Assembly: GCA_016801845.1 (NCBI GenBank)
Contig: CM028909.1
Location: forward strand, 16,841,313-16,905,312
Length of the DNA: 64,000 nt
Source of the DNA: Polydactylus sextarius
Taxonomy: Eukaryota; Chordata; Actinopteri; Polynemidae
Direction: 5' to 3'
A model generated the notes under the pieces. The model saw nothing but the letters and a program-made list of their open reading frames with translations. It was not told the DNA's origin and ran no database searches. Position 1 is the stretch's first letter, and each line of letters begins with the position of its first letter. A program made the position numbers and the translations under genes. Of the stretch, positions 27,216 through 36,579 are shown piece by piece.

Positions 27216-30200
27216 GCCCCAGAGCAAAACGACTAATGTCTGCCACTCCTCCCTCAAAATTGCCTCCTATAAAAGGAGGAAGAGAGGGAGAGATGGAGGA
27301 AGGGAGTGAAGGGGAGTGTCAGACACTCTCTCTCTTTCTCTCGCTCTGTCTCTCTCTCTCTCTCTGTCTCTCTCACTCCCCGTGATTAGGCCTAATTATG
27401 GTGGCGCAGACGCCTGGCAGCCCCAGTCATGCAGCTTTAATTGACCGTTATTCATCTGCGGGCTAACGCCAGGCAAGGGTAGGCGGTGCAAGGACAGGGA
27501 AGAAAGAGACGGAATATCAGAAAGGGGGAGGAGGAGGAGGGGAGGGGGTGATGGGCGTTTGGCATGTTGGAGCCATGGCGGGGGTGGTTGGGAGTTTTGC
27601 GGGCGCCTCAGCGTAGCCTAGTGGAAATGCGCGTCCCAGGGCTAATTGCTATCCCCGAGGGATTAGGCCAGGTGATTACACACTGGGCGGTGTAATTACA
27701 TAAGCAGCGGCTAGCAGGGCCCCGGCTCGCGGCTCTGGGGTCACGCGCCGCAGCCCTCACCCAAGATTAATTGGAGCTGCCACTGGAGTGCGAGGCACCG
27801 CCGGAGAGAGCGGTTATACGATTAGCATTAACATTTCAGCGGCGGAGGCAATCGATGAATGGTTTTCACCCCCCACCCCACCCCCACACACCCACCCACC
27901 ACCACCCTCTCAGTACTGCCCCCATCTCATCTCTGCTCTTCTATGCATGCTCTCCCTCCTTCCCCTCTCTCTCTCTCTCTCTCTCCCTCTCTCCCTCCTT
28001 CCTCTCTCCTTTTCCCTCACCATTTAGTGAGGTGGGAGACATGCAGGCGCTAGCTAATTTGAACAGGGTTGCAAAACAATATTTGCGGTTGCATGCGTCC
28101 CAGTGTTGGTTTTGATTTTGTTGTTTTCTTCAGCTTGTTTCTCATGTATGCTTTTGTGTGGCAGCAGTCACACACAGCTGAGCTCTGATTGGTGTGATAG
28201 CAGCAGCAGCTCAGGAGGAGGAAAAACACAAGTTGTGTGTAGAAAGCAGGAGACTGAGCTCAGAGAGGCCCTAGAAACAGCTGTGGTCTGAGACGAGCAG
28301 TCGGACAGCATCATCGTCCACTACAGACACTGTATTCATGATGATGTACTCACACAAAGCTGAAAGAAATAAAGAGAGGGAGGGATAGAAGGAGAGAGGG
28401 GATTACCATGAAATAGCAAGTGGAAAAGAAACTGAGAGAAATACAAAGACAGCAGACAAGGCTGAGATGAAAAAAAGATGAGATGGAGGGATGAAGAGTT
28501 GGAAAGAAAAATACACACAAGGTGAAGGAAATTAAAGTGGTAGAATAGAATGAAGTGAACCAAACAGATTTTTAGAGGTACTGAGACATAAGTACAGAAG
28601 AGAAAAAATGTGGAGGACAGAACAAGAGACAGAGAGAGAGACACGGAGAAAGGTGAGAAGCGCCTTTCCCCCCTCAAGGAGGACAAAAGACGAAGCCAAT
28701 AATGGAGAGGCCTTTTCAGAGGCAGAGGTTGCTCCATCTTTTCAGTGGCTTCAATGCAGCCTAGAGAGCAAGAGGGAGAGAGGGAGGGAAACGGGGAGAA
28801 GGGCGCAAAAAAGGGAGAGAAGAGAGAGGAGGGATGAGTGTTAATTAGAAGGTCCTTCAGCCCGTGGCCCCGGTCAAGACACAGGGGCCGCCCCAGCTGT
28901 CGGAGCATGACACACTGGCATTGTGCATTCAGCCCTCATTATGTGTGTGGGTTTATAGTTGTGTGTATGTGTCTTTCTGCGTGTGTGTGAGAGAGAGAGA
29001 GAGAGGCGGCAAGGGAAGGAAAGGCTGCAGTCCAGGGTACAGCAATGGCCAGCGGCGCTTGTTGCGGCGTGACAAGACTGATGAGGCACTGGGGCGACAC
29101 AGAGGCCTCTGGAGCTCCACTGATAAAAATACACCGCATACATTGGTGCGGCAGTGTGCCCACATTCACAGAGATGGAGTTGAGACGTACCGAGACAAGA
29201 AAATCACACAAAATCATTAAAAATCTTACACATACCTCTTGATGATGTTTGATGTTTTTCTGTAAAATACAAATTAGATTTAATGTTGCATTTTTTGTGT
29301 TTGTGTCCACAGAGAACTGTCCCACCCTCCGCCCCTACTGTCCCCTCCATCTGCTCCTCACATTGCCTTAGGACCTCACCTGCGGCCTCCATTCCTGGGC
29401 ATGCCCTCTGCTCTTTGCCAGGCCCCTGGTGAGTTATCAGTAATCCTATGCCTAAATAGATAAAACCGACATGTTATTTCCTCATAGATTTGTACCATTT
29501 CTTCTCTGTTTCTAACATTTGTGAGCATTTTAGTTATTTTTGTTTACAGGTGTTTATGAATTTCTTGCTATTTATATCATAGGGTACGGTTTCCTCCAAC
29601 CAGCTCAAGCTGAGATTATTGCACGACAACAGGAGATGCTGAGGAAGCAGAATCTGGCCAGGTGTGTGTTGTAATAATACTCATTATGATAATCCTATAT
29701 AATGATAAATATAGATGCAGGTGTTGTGATGTGGTTGATATTGTTTATATTTAGTAACTTCAAAGTTAAAAAGAAATGCAAAGAAAAGAAGTCAAACTTG
29801 TGGGCCTTATGTTAAAGTTGATGTGTGTTTCCCTGCCCCAGACTTGAGATGTCAGCAGAGCTGCTGAGGCAGAAGGAGTTGGAAAGTCTCCACCAGCGAC
29901 AGCAGCAGCAACGTCTTCTTGGCTCCGACCCCCTGGGAGCTCTACCTCCTGGCCTGCCCCCTGATCATCCAGCCCTACGGAGCCTCCATGAGATCCCAGA
30001 GGGCCACCCTCTCCGTGAAGAACTGGCCCGCCGTTCGAACGCAATGCTGGTGCTTCGTCACGGCGCCGCCACACCTCTTCTATCCCTCAGCAACCAGCAG
30101 CAACAACCACTGGTGTCCTCCACACCCAAAGACAGCCAGGCGCAGAGCTCCACTGCTGGGCCAGATGCAGAATCCAGAAAGGGCCCCCGCAGAGGCCCCC

Positions 30201-33200
30201 AGCTACAGCTTCGTGCTGGGGATCACACAGGGGGACGAGAGGACAGGAGGAGGGAGGGAGACAGGGAAGTGCAGGATGAGGAGATGAAGGACTCAGACAG
30301 CGAAACAGAGATGTGCACAGAGAGACAGCACGGCATCGGTGCCAAGTCCATGAGTAAACCCAGGGACAAGGAGAGAGATGGGGGTAAAGAGATTGGCAGC
30401 AAGGGAGTGTGTGACAGTGCCAAGGAGACTGGAGAGAGCTCAGGCAGGCTGAGCGTCCCTTGTAGCTCAGCAGGTACAGAATCACCGAGCCGCCACCTCT
30501 TCACCCCTGGACTGGGCAAGGCTGATGTCAAGTACCACCTGCCACCTGGTTTTATGCCACCGCTGCCTGCTCTTCATGCCCAGACGTTCCCCTTTGGATT
30601 CCCCTACGCCAACCTTTATTTTCACATGGGTAAGAGACTCAGACAAACATGCACAGACACTGGGCTGGAAGCCGACATGTGAAACCCATTAGTGTCACTC
30701 TCTGTGTGCATGTCTCCAGTGTGGAGACCTCTCCCTGTTAGGGGCCCTGCCCCTGACTCCAGCGTGACCCTTATGCACACCAGCAGCACAACAGCCACGT
30801 GGACAGAGAAGAGAGGGTTGTTTATTCACATTCATATTGTACACACCAATTATCCGTGTCTGTAATATCCGCTAACTGAACACTGATTTCTGCAAACACA
30901 ACAAAACTACCATAAACTATTATACAATATAAGTCAGTAGTCAGTGAATCTTTTTGTTTATACGTTAATAATGAAATTATTCCAACACAAATTGGATTAT
31001 AAATCATTGGTTTTAGTGATTTGTGAAGCAAAAATGCCAAATATTCACTAGTTTCACCATCTTGATGTAGGAATCTACACTGAGAATTTCCTACACTGTG
31101 AGGATTTTCTCTTTTATATCATTCAGGGTTTGTGCAGGTTTCAATCACTTTGCAGGTTTTTTTTTCTGAAAGTAAATGAAAATATTCACTAGAACTGCAC
31201 TAAGTTGTGTATATACAAGAGCACTGCATGCATTCATGTGAGCACATATTTGTTGTATTTGTGTCAGCCTTGTGTTTCTGACTGACTTCCAACACCAGTT
31301 CCTAATTTGAATGTCTTCTTGAAAAAGATACAGTGGGTTTCAAATGTGTTATTTTCAACAAGATTCAACCACAGACTTAGACTTGCAGATATGCATCTAA
31401 TGTAGGTTAGTGCAAAAGTAATGTTATTTTAACATGCTACTTCTAGGAGATGAGATGAGGAAATGCCATATTAGCCTACACAAAAAAAACATCACAACAC
31501 ACGAACTACTGTGTGCTCTGATAAACTGACCTATCCTTCCCACTCACACTACGTTACCAAGAGTATAATTATAGTTCTGTTATTATTGCTGTTAACTTTT
31601 CCCCAAAACAAATTTAAAACCAAGGCTTAAGTTTGTGCAACTTAGTAAAAGTAATGTGAATTTTACATCCTAACTCATTTTTTCAGACATTCAATCTCAT
31701 GTTTATTAAGGCCTAAGATTTAGATTACTACATCCTTGATCATTATAAATTTGATACCCATGTGTCACCTTGAACTTGGCTTCCTATACACAATTAATCT
31801 TGTAAATACTCTGATTAATTGATAAAAAATACTACATAATATTTCTAAAATGCAGTTTAATTACACAACAGAAATGTCTCCAAGGTTGTAATTTTCTGCA
31901 TTACTAAAACCATGAAACAGAACAAAGCTCCTCAGTCTTAATGGAAGCTTTGTGCACAGTCTTTACATTGATCCATCATTTTCATCCCCTGTTGCTGTTC
32001 CAGGGTCTGTGGGCGGTCTTTTCATGGATGGGGAAGACTCGGCGACAGCAAACCCTGTGGAAGACATCAGCAAGTGGAGTGTGGAGGACGTGTGTGGCTT
32101 CATAAGCAGCCTGGCCGGATGTGCTGAATACACACAGGTGAGGACGGAGGGTGAGGGAAAGGGGAGAGAGAGAGGGGAGGGGGGTGGAGGCCAGGGGCAG
32201 GCTGACTCCTCACTACAGAGGACAACAGTGATCAAGGTGTAATTCATACTGCAACACCACTGTCGCATCTCAGAGACATGTCATGTGTAGGGTAGAAACC
32301 TGTGCAGCACAAACAGCATCTCTCAAGTTTATTGTCAGTGTGTGAGATTGCATGAATGGTCAGGTTCACGACTGCAGCTGTATTTGTGGGCTTTTGTGTG
32401 AATGTGGTTGAGGTAGAAGTGCATGTAAGAGGCGTACACCTGTAGCTTGTGTGAATGAGATACATGTATTTGTGTGTGTTTGGCCATATTCTGTTCCAAA
32501 ATGAAACATACAAAGAAATGTCTTAATTCTTAACTCTTATTTTGACAAAACGTGGCACATTATTTTTAAATGTGTGTCTATATATATATATATATATATA
32601 AATAGATAAATAGATAGATTTTTACAGAAAATTTACAATACAGTTTTCATATGACAACATGGATGTTTAAGGAGTTATTAGTTGCTTAACCATTTTGGCC
32701 ATGGTGGGAAGAGATTCTTTCCTGGACTAAAATTCAATAGTTTAAAAAAAAAAAAAAAAAAAACGGTTCACATAACACACATGTTCATACATGTGTTCAT
32801 GTGTTTTTGGCCACTGCGGACAGGATAATAATTAGTAACAAATAATTCTTTGAATACACATGAGCATGTGACTTTGTATTATAAAAAGGTTGAAAACATC
32901 TGCACCTGTCCTTAAAGAGACAGTAAACATAGTTTGACACCATTTTCTCTACATAGTGAAAATTTATTTCCTGTCAAAATGGGTATGTGACATTTTGGAA
33001 TAGAGATTGTGTTTTGTAGGCTGTGTGAGTGAATGTCTAAGTCTGTGTGTGAAGTGCGTTTATGTGCGTGTGCATGTGTTGGGGCTGTGGCTGAAGCGGC
33101 TGTGTCTTCGCCAGGTGTTTCGGGAGCAGGCCATTGATGGAGAGACATTACCGCTGCTCACTGAGGAGCACCTGCTCAACACCATGGGACTAAAGCTGGG

Positions 33201-33785
33201 GCCTGCGCTCAAGATCCGCTCACAGGTACACACACCACAGACCCGCGTGTGTGTTTGTGTGCGTAGAAGTGGACTTGGAAGCGAGCTTTGTGTGTATGAA
33301 CGCGTGTCTCTGTCTGTAGGCCCACAAAAAAAAAAAATTGTTAGCGTAGCCTAGCCCCCTCAAACTAGCCTGCCCCACAGACTGCAGCTGCTTTTCTTCT
33401 GCTCTCTCTCTCTCTCTCTAACTTGCAGTAGTCAACATTAGTCCATTACACAATACTCAACAGGAAGTACTGACAGTCCTGTGGTCTCTCATCTCCTCAG
33501 GTGGCGCGCCGTGTTGGCAGGCTTTTCTACATGACTGGATTCCCCCTGCCATTCCCATTTCCACCCGCTGCCGTTCTGCGTCCCCCAGAAAGAGATCAGG
33601 ACCCTCTCACCACACTGTCCGACACCCCCCTGCCCCTCTCCCTGTCTCTGTCTCACAGACCCACCTCCACCAGCAGCAGCTCCTCTCCCTACAGTGGTCC
33701 CAATCCAGGCTGCTCCTCCCCCAAGCAGGAGAATGGAAATGGCCCCACAGTGACGGGAAGATACGAGGCCAAAACTCCTTCGTAG
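1..33785 (+). CDS. samd11: SAMD11, sterile alpha motif domain protein 11 (5' partial, 11 exons seen)
   Basis: Nuclear SAM-domain protein. In mouse photoreceptors SAMD11 and its paralogue SAMD7 are known to associate with Polycomb repressive complex 1 and silence non-rod genes. Coding exons: 1-46, 7839-7948, 14882-14974, 18712-18876, 24182-24335, 29313-29428, 29583-29661, 29842-30629, 32004-32137, 33115-33225, 33501-33785. All join in frame, giving about 692 residues to the TAG at 33783-33785. Identity rests on segments shared with human SAMD11: DLL/DALLGKR, the EDHYRR-like EEHYRRMMSALSE block, QRRKQGL.QHR, GPHLRPPFLG, LRKQNLARLE, LLRQKELES, GETLPLLTEEHLL, MGLKLGPALKIR and SPKQENG. The SAM domain lies in the last three exons. 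The N-terminal part, including the SAND-like domain known in long human isoforms, would lie upstream of the window. A short exon found in human between the first two exons here (VHTHWDVNISF) was not located. Confidence 0.95.
47..7838 (+). other. samd11: SAMD11 intron a-b (about 7.8 kb)
   Basis: Mostly AT-rich intron. It holds a (TA)n run at 162-202, an A-run at 320-339, a GC-rich exon-like segment at 1542-1682, X-box-like motifs at 3488-3501 and 6239-6251, a short tandem 10-mer near 4717-4745 and a homeodomain-motif-rich island at about 5580-5960. No convincing exon was found, including the short VHTHWDV exon known in human. Confidence 0.7.
162..202. repeat. (TA)n microsatellite
   Basis: Uninterrupted AT dinucleotide run of about 41 nt in the first SAMD11 intron. 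Confidence 0.97.
7839..7948 (+). CDS. samd11: SAMD11 exon b
   Basis: 110 nt between TTACAG and GTAAGA. It reads SRDSDLSTIISNLHHTRQHG, equivalent to human SQDGNLPTLISSVHRSRH. It starts with one base that completes the split codon of exon a (AG+T = Ser), so the two exons join in frame directly. Confidence 0.85.
9591..9616. repeat. (GA)n microsatellite
   Basis: GA run with one A-triplet interruption. Another short GA run lies near 9715-9730. Confidence 0.9.
10022..10097 (+). repeat. (GGGA)n tract, G-quadruplex-forming
   Basis: Tandem GGGA/GGAG units over about 75 nt, giving many G3-A-G3 steps. That is the pattern expected of stable G-quadruplexes on the + strand. Confidence 0.9.
10205..10283. 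repeat. (CT)n microsatellite
   Basis: Near-perfect CT run of about 79 nt. It is complementary in sense to the GA run at 9591. Confidence 0.95.
10378..10406. repeat. (GT)n microsatellite
   Basis: GT run with one GC interruption. Confidence 0.9.
11111..11123. promoter_or_regulatory. RFX X-box palindrome (candidate)
   Basis: GTTGCCTAGCAAC is a perfect inverted-repeat match to the RFX-family X-box. It sits alone in AT-rich SAMD11 intron sequence. Binding is not shown. Confidence 0.55.
13428..13460 (+). promoter_or_regulatory. Nuclear-receptor half-site array with DR1 elements (candidate)
   Basis: Five tandem half-sites in one orientation: AGGACA (13428), AGGTTT (13435), GGGTCA (13441), AGGTTA (13448) and AGGTCA (13455). 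Spacing is 1, 0, 1 and 1 nt. The last two form AGGTTAAAGGTCA, a good DR1 of the RXR/HNF4/COUP-TF type. Confidence 0.5.
13496..13509. promoter_or_regulatory. RFX X-box-like motif (candidate)
   Basis: GTTGCTATGGTAAC, two steps from the ideal GTTGCCATGGCAAC, 35 nt after the half-site array. Confidence 0.5.
13577..13611. repeat. T-rich homopolymer tract
   Basis: Two T runs separated by CG, about 35 nt. Confidence 0.95.
14882..14974 (+). CDS. samd11: SAMD11 exon c
   Basis: 93 nt, acceptor TTTGCAG, donor GTAAGA. It reads DALLGKRKSFSPNSSSECPS followed by a basic/serine stretch (SKKSRSVSPK), matching human DLLGKRLGRSPRISSDCFSEKRARSESP. The basic Ser-rich stretch could serve as a nuclear localisation signal (inference). 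Confidence 0.9.
15743..15792. repeat. (GATA)n microsatellite
   Basis: About 12 perfect TAGA units in the SAMD11 intron c-d. Confidence 0.97.
15985..16260 (+). mobile_element. Decayed hAT-type transposon fragment (BED zinc-finger region)
   Basis: The frame from 15873 to 16283 encodes HFIRLDASGAQFNICKEEIA followed by AKTGNMTNLMKHLNVRGINL. This resembles the BED zinc finger at the N-terminus of hAT/ZBED transposases, typically C-x-x-C ... NLMKHL..H. Here the first cysteine of the C-x-x-C pair is Phe and the last zinc-binding His is missing, so the finger is broken. No transposase catalytic domain follows, and I did not identify terminal inverted repeats. Confidence 0.6.
18712..18876 (+). CDS. 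samd11: SAMD11 exon d
   Basis: 165 nt after a CT-rich acceptor tract, donor GTTAGT. It contains SPEEHYRRMMSALSEQGSYE and ends LGLPSHG-like (MGLPSHG). Human has APEDHYRRLVSALSEASTFE and LGLPSHG. Confidence 0.95.
20880..20912. repeat. (GT)n microsatellite
   Basis: About 16 GT units. Confidence 0.95.
22694..22850. repeat. Compound GTGC / C-rich / (AC)n repeat
   Basis: GTGC-type run 22694-22750, then C-rich sequence, then about 14 AC units at 22822-22850. Confidence 0.85.
24182..24335 (+). CDS. samd11: SAMD11 exon e
   Basis: 154 nt, acceptor TTTATTCAG, donor GTAAGA. It contains MLRARQEALAAAARNP, ALEAHLPS and QRRKQGLPQHRDAHY. The human counterpart has an extra EDPPWHDPPHH-type stretch at the exon start that is absent here. 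Confidence 0.95.
24884..24915. repeat. (GT)n microsatellite
   Basis: About 16 GT units directly after a G-run. Confidence 0.95.
26569..26600. repeat. (GA)n microsatellite
   Basis: About 16 GA units preceded by GGGC-rich sequence. Confidence 0.95.
26732..26793. repeat. (CA)31 microsatellite
   Basis: Longest perfect dinucleotide run in the window, about 62 nt. A second CA run follows at 26910-26937. Confidence 0.97.
27177..27215. repeat. (AC)n microsatellite
   Basis: AC run with one AT interruption. Confidence 0.93.
27380..27860. promoter_or_regulatory. Candidate intronic enhancer with homeodomain/CRX-type sites
   Basis: A GC-richer island with the palindrome ATTAGGCCTAAT at 27385-27396, GGGATTAG (reverse complement CTAATCCC, the CRX/OTX consensus) at 27659-27666, an imperfect inverted repeat GTGATTACAC / GTGTAATTAC at 27672-27699, and further TTAATTG and ATTAGCATTAA motifs. 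Because SAMD11 is a photoreceptor gene in mammals, a retinal enhancer is a reasonable but untested reading. Confidence 0.4.
29313..29428 (+). CDS. samd11: SAMD11 exon f
   Basis: 116 nt, acceptor GTCCACAG, donor GTGAGT. It reads ELSHPPPLLSPPSAPHIALG then PHLRPPFLGMPSALCQAPG, nearly the same as human. It is proline-rich and probably unstructured. Confidence 0.97.
29583..29661 (+). CDS. samd11: SAMD11 exon g
   Basis: 79 nt, acceptor ATCATAG, donor GTGTGT. It reads YGFLQPAQAEIIARQQEMLR then KQNLA, matching human YGFLPPAQAEMFAWQQELLRKQNLA. Only 154 nt of intron separates it from exon f. Confidence 0.97.
29842..30629 (+). CDS. samd11: SAMD11 exon h (large central exon)
   Basis: 788 nt, the largest exon, acceptor CTGCCCCAG, donor GTAAGA. 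It begins LEMSAELLRQKELESLHQRQ with a short poly-Gln run. It continues through NAMLVLRHGAATPLLSLS, a charged low-complexity region (EVQDEEMKDSDSETE), and ends PFGFPYANLYFHMG (human LGFPYAVSPYFHTG). The ends are conserved and the middle diverges, consistent with an unstructured linker before the SAM domain. Confidence 0.95.
32004..32137 (+). CDS. samd11: SAMD11 exon i (start of SAM domain)
   Basis: 134 nt, acceptor TGTTCCAG, donor GTGAGG. It reads SVGGLFMDGEDSATANPVED, then ISKWSVEDVCGFISSLAGCA and EYTQ. W-x-V-E-D-V-C and the following helix are the classic start of a SAM domain. Confidence 0.97.
32579..32600. repeat. (TA)n microsatellite
   Basis: About 11 TA units in the intron inside the SAMD11 SAM-domain coding region, followed by a short ATAG-type run. 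Confidence 0.93.
33115..33225 (+). CDS. samd11: SAMD11 exon j (SAM domain core)
   Basis: 111 nt, acceptor TTCGCCAG, donor GTACAC. It reads VFREQAIDGETLPLLTEEHL then LNTMGLKLGPALKIRSQ, the SAM helices 2-5. The mid-loop and end-helix surfaces that drive SAM polymerisation map here. It is nearly identical to human. Confidence 0.98.
33501..33785 (+). CDS. samd11: SAMD11 exon k (last coding exon)
   Basis: 285 nt including TAG at 33783-33785, acceptor TCTCCTCAG. It starts VARRVGRLFYMTGFPLPFPF (end of the SAM C-terminal helix). A Pro/Ser-rich tail follows, with GCSSPKQENGNGP, the human TSPKQENG motif, near the C-terminus. Confidence 0.96.
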   Translation: MARRVGRLFYMTGFPLPFPFPPAAVLRPPERDQDPLTTLSDTPLPLSLSLSHRPTSTSSSSSPYSGPNPGCSSPKQENGNGPTVTGRYEAKTPS

Positions 33786-35160
33786 GAACTGACAGGCAGG
33801 GGTGAGGAGGGCAGAAATTTATGGGAAAAAACATTGGACTGGAATAAAAGACAACTGGACAATATGGACCACATCCGGCAAACCAATCAGAGTCTAAGTT
33901 CCATTTGCAGCGGCTGTAGCCGAGCAGAATCCAAAGAAACTGGGTTGGAAAGGAGACACGTGAAGCGACGGAGGAACAGAGAAAGAGAAAAAGGAGGAAA
34001 AGGAGACAGCTGGTCACAGACAGCCTGCCAAAAAAAGGAGCGAAGCCCTGCCACAAATGCGACATTCTTGCAAGTCAGACAGTCAGGCGCTAGCGGAAAC
34101 TCTTCCTTCCTTCCTGGGCTGGAGGAAGCTCTGCTCACTCACTTTGTTTCTCTAGTCTCCATCTCTGACTGCTCTCACCACAAGCCCTACAGAACCCAGG
34201 AATTAAAAGAGAAACTTCTCCCCTCCTTTCTCTCCCTCCCTCCCTTCTGCTTGCTTGTTTCCTGAAGCCAAACAGCAGCGTGGAGCTGTCTTTTTAGAAG
34301 ATGGAGTTGAAGCATCTGCTGAGCAGCACCAGATCTGACCAGCTCCCGCTTATCTCTGCAACTATGCATTCCACTATCCCAATACCAAAGATGACCGGAT
34401 GTGTGGAATTGGAACTGTGTTTCACAATGTGTCTGCTTCTTTTTGCATTAATTGTCTCAGAGAAAGACTGGTCCAACAGGGGGATGCTGGGCTAGTGCCT
34501 CACATGATGGACTCTGTTTGGAGTGACACAGGTAGAGCTGTCATTTCCTGACAAAGGCTAAAAAATGTTGGTGAAATGGAGAAGCCTCTATGGTGTGCAC
34601 GGCTTACGTCATTGTACGCTTGTGTTGACTACTGTGGGAGGTCAGAATAACATGCAAAATTGTACAGAATCATGCTTAAGATGAAAATATCCTGAAGGTT
34701 ACATACGTGGTACTTTTACTTTTTGTTAAATGTAGTTGCACGAATAAGGTTTTCTTTACTGAAAAATGTGACTTGCTGAACTTTGGTGGTACTTTTGTTC
34801 ATACTTTTGTTCTGCCATTTTTTTTAAAGTGTAATATTAAAAGATTCTCCAATCTTGAATGCTACTTCAGCATATAAATATGAGGAAAAAAATATTTATA
34901 GGACTTTTGACGTAGTAGATAAAGCAGATATGTATTATAATTAGCCCTTCAGATGGATTCCAAAGATACTTTTACTTGGTTTTCTCTTGGTTGCAGGGAA
35001 AAGAAAGGCACAAAGCTCTTAATGCAAATGTTTTGAATTTGTTATGGATTTTTTTTTAAACTACGCAAGCAATTAATTAAAATGGTCTCTAGATTTCCCT
35101 TCAAAAGTTTTGTCTTCATCCTATTTTTCTATTCACCACACAGGTGAAATAAATCCCAAA
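33786..35160 (+). other. samd11: SAMD11 3' UTR (extent inferred)
   Basis: Non-coding sequence after the SAMD11 stop, without conserved reading frames. Candidate polyadenylation signals are ATTAAA at 34836-34841 and AATAAA at 35148-35153. Which is used cannot be told from sequence. Confidence 0.5.
35148..35153 (+). terminator. Candidate SAMD11 polyadenylation signal (AATAAA)
   Basis: First canonical AATAAA I see on the + strand after the SAMD11 stop, about 1.36 kb downstream. A variant ATTAAA lies earlier at 34836-34841. Confidence 0.35.
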
Positions 35161-36187
35161 GAAATTTCTCTATTTTCTCATTTCTGTCATATTTGTGTGC
35201 CTGTGTCAGACAACATACACATGCTTTTGCCTCTTCAGATGTTTGTGGTTCTTTTGTAAAAACATGCAGGAGTATGCGCCCCTGATGTGTGTATCTCTCT
35301 GTGTGTGTGTGAAGGGGAAGTGACCCATGGGGGCACAGTTCAGGTCAGCACCAGCTGTCAGAGTGTGAGGTTCAGCCACAGGCCAAGGCCTCCCTGCCTG
35401 TGGGGATAAACCTAACCCTTCTCATACACCCACTCACACACACACACAGGACCAGAACCAGGAATAGCCCCCAATCACACTTACCTTCCTCCTTCAAAGG
35501 CTTTACACTAAAGCAGTACACTCTACAAACTCTGCTGGGACTTCCCCTCACCTTAAGGCTGCAGCAGTTATGTTTTCACTGAAAAATAACTACAGAGGAA
35601 ATGTGACGAATCAAATCAAATTTCGATTTGTGGCATTTTAGTCCAAGTCAAACAATTCCCCTACCCCGTGTAGTACACCAGTGAATGCATATGATTACTG
35701 TTCACTGACAAAAGGCCAGTTATCACCTTTAGTTCAGTGGTAAAAGCTGCTGTAAAGCAGAGAAAGAAAAGGGGATAAGTTAGAGTAGAAAAGCCGTGCC
35801 TGAGCATGTGAATACACAGACAGAAAAGACAGTGGGGGGTGGAGGTGGTGGTGGGGGTTTGAGGAGCTGGCACAGAAACAGACCAGCCTGTGTTGCTGCT
35901 CTACCACCTGGGCAGAGAGTCTTGGCACAGCATTAGACGCCACCCTGCCAGCCTGGCACAGCACTGATGCCTCAGGGCTCAACACCCGCCTCTCTGTACC
36001 CCTCCTCTTGGCCGGCCCAACCTGGCTCGGCCCGGCTCAGCGAGGCTGATAGCTCTTTCCAAATAGCCTGTGCTCACAAAAGCCTGAGGGTGCCTACAGG
36101 TGTGCACTTGTACAGAGGACACAAATGACTTATTTCAAATGCACTTGTGCATCAACATGCACCTACATGCTTCAATTAATTAGCATC

Positions 36188-36218
<31 letters not shown>

Positions 36219-36442
36219 AGACATTAAAAAAACCCATCAAGGACAGAAACTGTATTATTTTTTCTTTTTACAATTTCAATGCTTAATAAAATCAACATGA
36301 ACACATTTGTACTGTACAAGTGAAGCAAAAGCAAAGAAAATAGCAAAAAGTCCAAAAATATTTTAAGTATAAATGATCGTGAAAGTGGAGTTATATATAT
36401 ATATATATAAAAATCTCCCAGGTGAGCTTGCATCCATGAACC
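35161..36442. other. Convergent SAMD11/NOC2L 3' interval
   Basis: Non-coding. It holds a G-rich stretch at 35830-35862, a GC-rich island at 35870-36110 with three TGGCACAG copies, (TA)n at 36189-36218, and the NOC2L 3' UTR toward 36442. No gene was seen. Confidence 0.6.
36189..36218. repeat. (TA)n microsatellite
   Basis: About 15 TA units in the NOC2L 3' flank. Confidence 0.95.
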
Positions 36443-36579
36443 TCAGTCGTCGTCAGACAGCTCCAGGTCCTCCACCAGATCCTCATCTCCCTCTGCCAAC
36501 TTTATCAAAGCAGAGGAGGACAGCGGCTGAGGAGCCTTGGATGCCTTTTCATCATCTTCATCCTCCTCTTCGTCATCAT
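36443..36579 (-). CDS. noc2l: NOC2L exon 18 (last)
   Basis: 137 nt including TGA at 36445-36443, acceptor TGTTCCAG. It starts with an acidic run and ends LIKLAEGDEDLVEDLELSDD then D, like human LAQGPEDELEDLQLSEDD. No canonical AATAAA was seen on the - strand just downstream. Confidence 0.93.

Larger units (their letters stand above)
24336..29312 (+). other. samd11: SAMD11 intron e-f (about 5 kb)
   Basis: The most repeat-dense intron: (GT)n 24884-24915, (GA)n 26569-26600, (CA)n 26732-26793 and 26910-26937, (AC)n 27177-27215. Interleaved are GC-rich islands at about 24780-24870, 26200-26330 and 27380-27860 with palindromic homeodomain sites and CRX/OTX-like sites. Long frames here are artefacts of the dinucleotide repeats. 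Confidence 0.7.
30630..33114 (+). other. samd11: SAMD11 introns h-i and i-j
   Basis: Introns of 1374 nt (30630-32003) and 977 nt (32138-33114) either side of exon i. They are AT-rich, with (TA)n at 32579-32600 and an A-run near 32742-32762. No other feature was seen. Confidence 0.6.

Noticed and set aside
28336..28908. 190-codon open frame on the - strand in SAMD11 intron e-f
   Set aside because: Leu/Ser/Phe-rich translation of purine-rich sequence on the other strand. No recognisable domain.
30087..30531. Long open frames on the - strand opposite SAMD11 exon h
   Set aside because: Antisense shadows of a GC-rich real exon.
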